DNA of 64,000 nt from Limnoglobus roseus (GTDB taxonomy: Bacteria > Planctomycetota > Planctomycetia > Gemmatales > Gemmataceae), in assembly GCF_008254045.1 (NCBI RefSeq), contig NZ_CP042425.1, positions 3,410,001 to 3,474,000 of the forward strand, read 5' to 3'. Position 1 is the stretch's first letter. Every line of letters begins with the position of its first letter. Below, one piece after another: positions 62,106-64,000 of this stretch. Made by a program: the position numbers and the translations under genes. The notes under the pieces are model-generated. The model was not told the DNA's origin and searched no databases. It saw only the letters and a list, made by a program, of their open reading frames with translations.

Positions 62106-62933
62106 TCAGTCGTCCGTCGCCGCGGTGATCGGGCGGATCCAGATGTTGCGGAACCGCACCGGGTTGCTGTGGTAGTACAGTTCGATCGCGCCCTTCGGCG
62201 GGTGTGGTTTGTCATAGCTCGGCAGTGCCCGGTACGGCGTGGTGCCGACCAGCTCGTAGTGGTTGTGGATCAGCACGCCATTGTGCAGCACCGTGATGAC
62301 GGCCTTCTTCGTCAGCTTGCCGGCCTCGTCCCATTTCGGCGATTCCCAGATCACATCGTAGGTCTGCCACTCGCCGGGCTTCTTCGACGCCCCCGCCAGC
62401 GGCGGCCGCTGGCCGTACATCGCCCCGCACATGCCGTCCGCGTACGTCAGGTTGTCGAACGAGTCGAGGATCTGGATCTCGTACCGGCCGTAGATGTTCA
62501 CGCCGTTGTTACCGCGGCCCTGCCCCTTGCCTTCGACTTTCGCCGGGGTGGCGAACTCCAGGTGCAACTGGAAGTCGCCGAACTCGTCGCGGGTGCGGAG
62601 CCGCCCCTTCGTGGCCTCGGCGTACCCGTCGGAAATCTTCCACTCCGCCGGGCCGTTCTTTTCGCCGAACCACTTCGACAGGTCTTTGCCGTCGAACAGC
62701 ACGATCGCGTCTGACGGGGCCGCGGCCATCTGGCTGAAGGTTTCGCCCGGCGTGACGATCGGCGGCTGCGGGCGGTTCGGGTCGTGGATGTGCCACTTGC
62801 TGCCGGCGATCTTCGGCGTGTCGGTGTAGCCGTCGGTGTTCTTCTTCGGCGGGTCGGCGGCGAGGGCGAGGCCGCAGATCGTGGCCCCGGTGACGACGGT
62901 CAGTAGGCGGCGGGTCAAAGAGCGAGCGGTCAT
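62106..62933 (-). CDS. DUF1080 (3-keto-disaccharide hydrolase-like) secreted protein
   Basis: The protein has 275 residues with a signal peptide (TRRLLTVVTGATICGLALAA). DAIVLFDGKDLSKWFGEKNG opens the DUF1080 jelly-roll, FGDFQLHLEFATP and NNGVNIYGRYEIQILDSF form its middle, and HSNPVRFRNIWIRPI ends it. Recent work ties the family to hydrolysis of 3-keto-glycosides; many planctomycete paralogues exist. It follows a convergent glycosyltransferase by 49 bases. Confidence 0.9.
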   Translation of the reverse strand: MTARSLTRRLLTVVTGATICGLALAADPPKKNTDGYTDTPKIAGSKWHIHDPNRPQPPIVTPGETFSQMAAAPSDAIVLFDGKDLSKWFGEKNGPAEWKISDGYAEATKGRLRTRDEFGDFQLHLEFATPAKVEGKGQGRGNNGVNIYGRYEIQILDSFDNLTYADGMCGAMYGQRPPLAGASKKPGEWQTYDVIWESPKWDEAGKLTKKAVITVLHNGVLIHNHYELVGTTPYRALPSYDKPHPPKGAIELYYHSNPVRFRNIWIRPITAATDD

Positions 62934-62991
62934 CGCGGCAGGTCTCCTGGGAGGGTCGGAACCCGAAGGGAATGGGGGCGGGTGGCGTGGC

Positions 62992-64000
62992 CTACCGATC
63001 CGGCATCAGGATCGGGAAGCTCTTGGCCTGGGTACTGTAGTGAGTGGACCGGAGCGGGGTGGACTTTATTTGCGCAGTTTCGAACCACTCGCTCACGGTG
63101 AGCGGGGCTTGGGCGTCGCCCATCTTGGGAATGAGTCGCAGTCGCAGAGTGTGGTTCAACCTACTGTCTCCTGCCGCGAGGACGTGAATGCCCTGCGAGC
63201 GGGCCAGTCGCTCTACGGCCCCGCGGAGGACGAATTCGTCACGCATCTTTTCGTCCTTCCTGGCATAGATGACAAGCAACCGCTTCTGGGCGGCGGCCGT
63301 GCCCATCGCGGCGGCTACCTTGTTCACGGTCAGCGATGGGTCGGCGGCAACGGGTTCCCCGCCGCGATCGCACAGCAGCACGGCGAACGTGTCCTGCGGC
63401 CGGGTCAGTTCGGCCACGTCGTGAACGGTGTCGGCGATGACGGTCTTCGTGGTCTCGCGGGCGGTCAGCGGCACTACGTCCACGCGGTCGAACAAGTTCC
63501 CGCGGTGGCTCCGGAGGGATTCACCGAGTTCGCGGGCATCGTCGCCGACGGCCACGACGTAGAACCGGCCGAGGGGGGGCGACGGGTTCGCGTGCGTCAG
63601 TTCGATCTCGCTGGGCGTCGATTCCCACGACCCGTCGGCGCTCGCGGCCCGCACCCGCACTTTGTTCCCGCCGGGGGCCAACGGCACGCGAAACGTCATC
63701 CGCGTTGCCGATTCCCGGTTGAAAGGAACGGCCATGCGAGCGCCGTTGACATCGACCCGCAAGCCCGACACGCCGCCGCCCTGGTCGGTGACGGTCACGG
63801 TCAGCGTCGCCTCCGGGGCGGTGAACGCCTTACTCGTCGGCGGCACGATCCGCACCCGCGGGGGCACGCTCCGGCCGAACGGCTTCGCGGGAACCGGCCG
63901 CTCGCCGCGGCAGACCTCGGCCAACAAGCCGGGGCGGAAGCACTCGGCGAAGAACTGATCGACCTCGGCCGTCGGCCCTTTCGCGAAGCGGAAGCCGAGC
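62992..64000 (-). CDS. Caspase-like (degenerate) C-terminal fragment, 5' end outside window
   Basis: About 336 residues are visible; the frame is open to the window edge, so the N-terminus is missing. A beta-rich Ig-like segment (PRVRIVPPTSKAF, then LTVTVTDQGGGVSGLRVDVN) is followed by RFYVVAVGDDAREL, which corresponds to the first strand of a caspase/peptidase C14 domain. The catalytic His (HG) and Cys motifs are not seen where expected; DTFAVLLCDRGGEPVA replaces them. It resembles the end of planctomycete WD40-caspase fusion proteins, but with an inactivated caspase. Confidence 0.65.
   Translation of the reverse strand, partial: LGFRFAKGPTAEVDQFFAECFRPGLLAEVCRGERPVPAKPFGRSVPPRVRIVPPTSKAFTAPEATLTVTVTDQGGGVSGLRVDVNGARMAVPFNRESATRMTFRVPLAPGGNKVRVRAASADGSWESTPSEIELTHANPSPPLGRFYVVAVGDDARELGESLRSHRGNLFDRVDVVPLTARETTKTVIADTVHDVAELTRPQDTFAVLLCDRGGEPVAADPSLTVNKVAAAMGTAAAQKRLLVIYARKDEKMRDEFVLRGAVERLARSQGIHVLAAGDSRLNHTLRLRLIPKMGDAQAPLTVSEWFETAQIKSTPLRSTHYSTQAKSFPILMPDR

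Noticed and set aside
1..64000. CRISPR array, tRNA or rRNA genes
   Set aside because: No regularly spaced direct repeats and no cloverleaf or rRNA-like segments were recognised by eye. A tRNAscan or Infernal run would be decisive.

Overview
The window is GC-rich, gene-dense bacterial chromosome and almost certainly comes from a planctomycete of the Gemmata type (Gemmataceae). The evidence is gene content: paired-type planctomycete secreted proteins (DUF1549/DUF1553, DUF1501, DUF1559 with a pilin-like leader, DUF1080), a sigma factor fused to a WD40-like propeller, a protein kinase fused to a tubulin-like domain, an HDOD-kinase fusion, an alpha-2-macroglobulin joined to an anti-sigma zinc finger, an Rpn-like nuclease, and several long palindromic intergenic repeats. 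Fifty-two protein genes are annotated. The first (1-510) and last (62992-64000) are cut by the window edges. No rRNA, tRNA, CRISPR array or intact insertion sequence was recognised. No gene-free stretch exceeds about 300 bases.

Layout. 0-8.1 kb: a truncated hypothetical gene, the kinase-tubulin fusion, a sulfotransferase, a metallophosphatase and a DUF1549/DUF1553 protein. 8.2-11 kb: ribosomal protein L21 and a BatA-like von Willebrand A membrane protein, set between three large palindromes. 11-16 kb: a class V aminotransferase with a GNAT-like partner, an ArsR-SRPBCC operon with its own operator, a FabG-like reductase overlapping a YdjM-like membrane protein, and a lone helix-hairpin-helix protein. 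15.8-21.5 kb: DUF1501 and DUF1559 proteins, a zinc-ribbon membrane protein, an epimerase and an amidohydrolase. 21.5-23 kb: a small accessory patch with a decayed-looking Gemmata family gene and an Rpn-like nuclease. 23.1-31.2 kb: an ECF sigma factor and its alpha-2-macroglobulin anti-sigma partner, then a GH39-like hydrolase and a cupin. 31-35 kb: the sigma-WD40 fusion.

35-43.7 kb: DUF72, a lower-GC pair (secreted protein plus DUF350), trans-aconitate methyltransferase, the HDOD-kinase, a BON-domain protein, an acyltransferase and a PQQ-type propeller. 43.7-51.7 kb: D-aminoacylase, a BamE-like small protein, exonuclease VII (xseA-xseB), a lipoate ligase with apparently inverted domain order, and a YhbH-SpoVR-small-ORF operon without PrkA. 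51.7-64 kb: glycine-zipper lipoprotein, UPF0104 flippase-like protein, methyltransferase, SurE, FdhD, a TPR-metallopeptidase, a PfkB sugar kinase, a GT39-like membrane protein, a DUF1080 protein and a pseudo-caspase fragment.

The recurring theme is trans-envelope or cytoplasmic signalling built from fusions: kinase-tubulin, HDOD-kinase, sigma-TM-WD40 and sigma/anti-sigma-alpha-2-macroglobulin. The strongest candidates for an undescribed system are the ECF sigma with a thioester alpha-2-macroglobulin as its membrane anti-sigma receptor (23141-29159), and the kinase-tubulin protein (559-4041). The intergenic palindromes form at least two sequence families whose copies differ by compensated changes in both arms.
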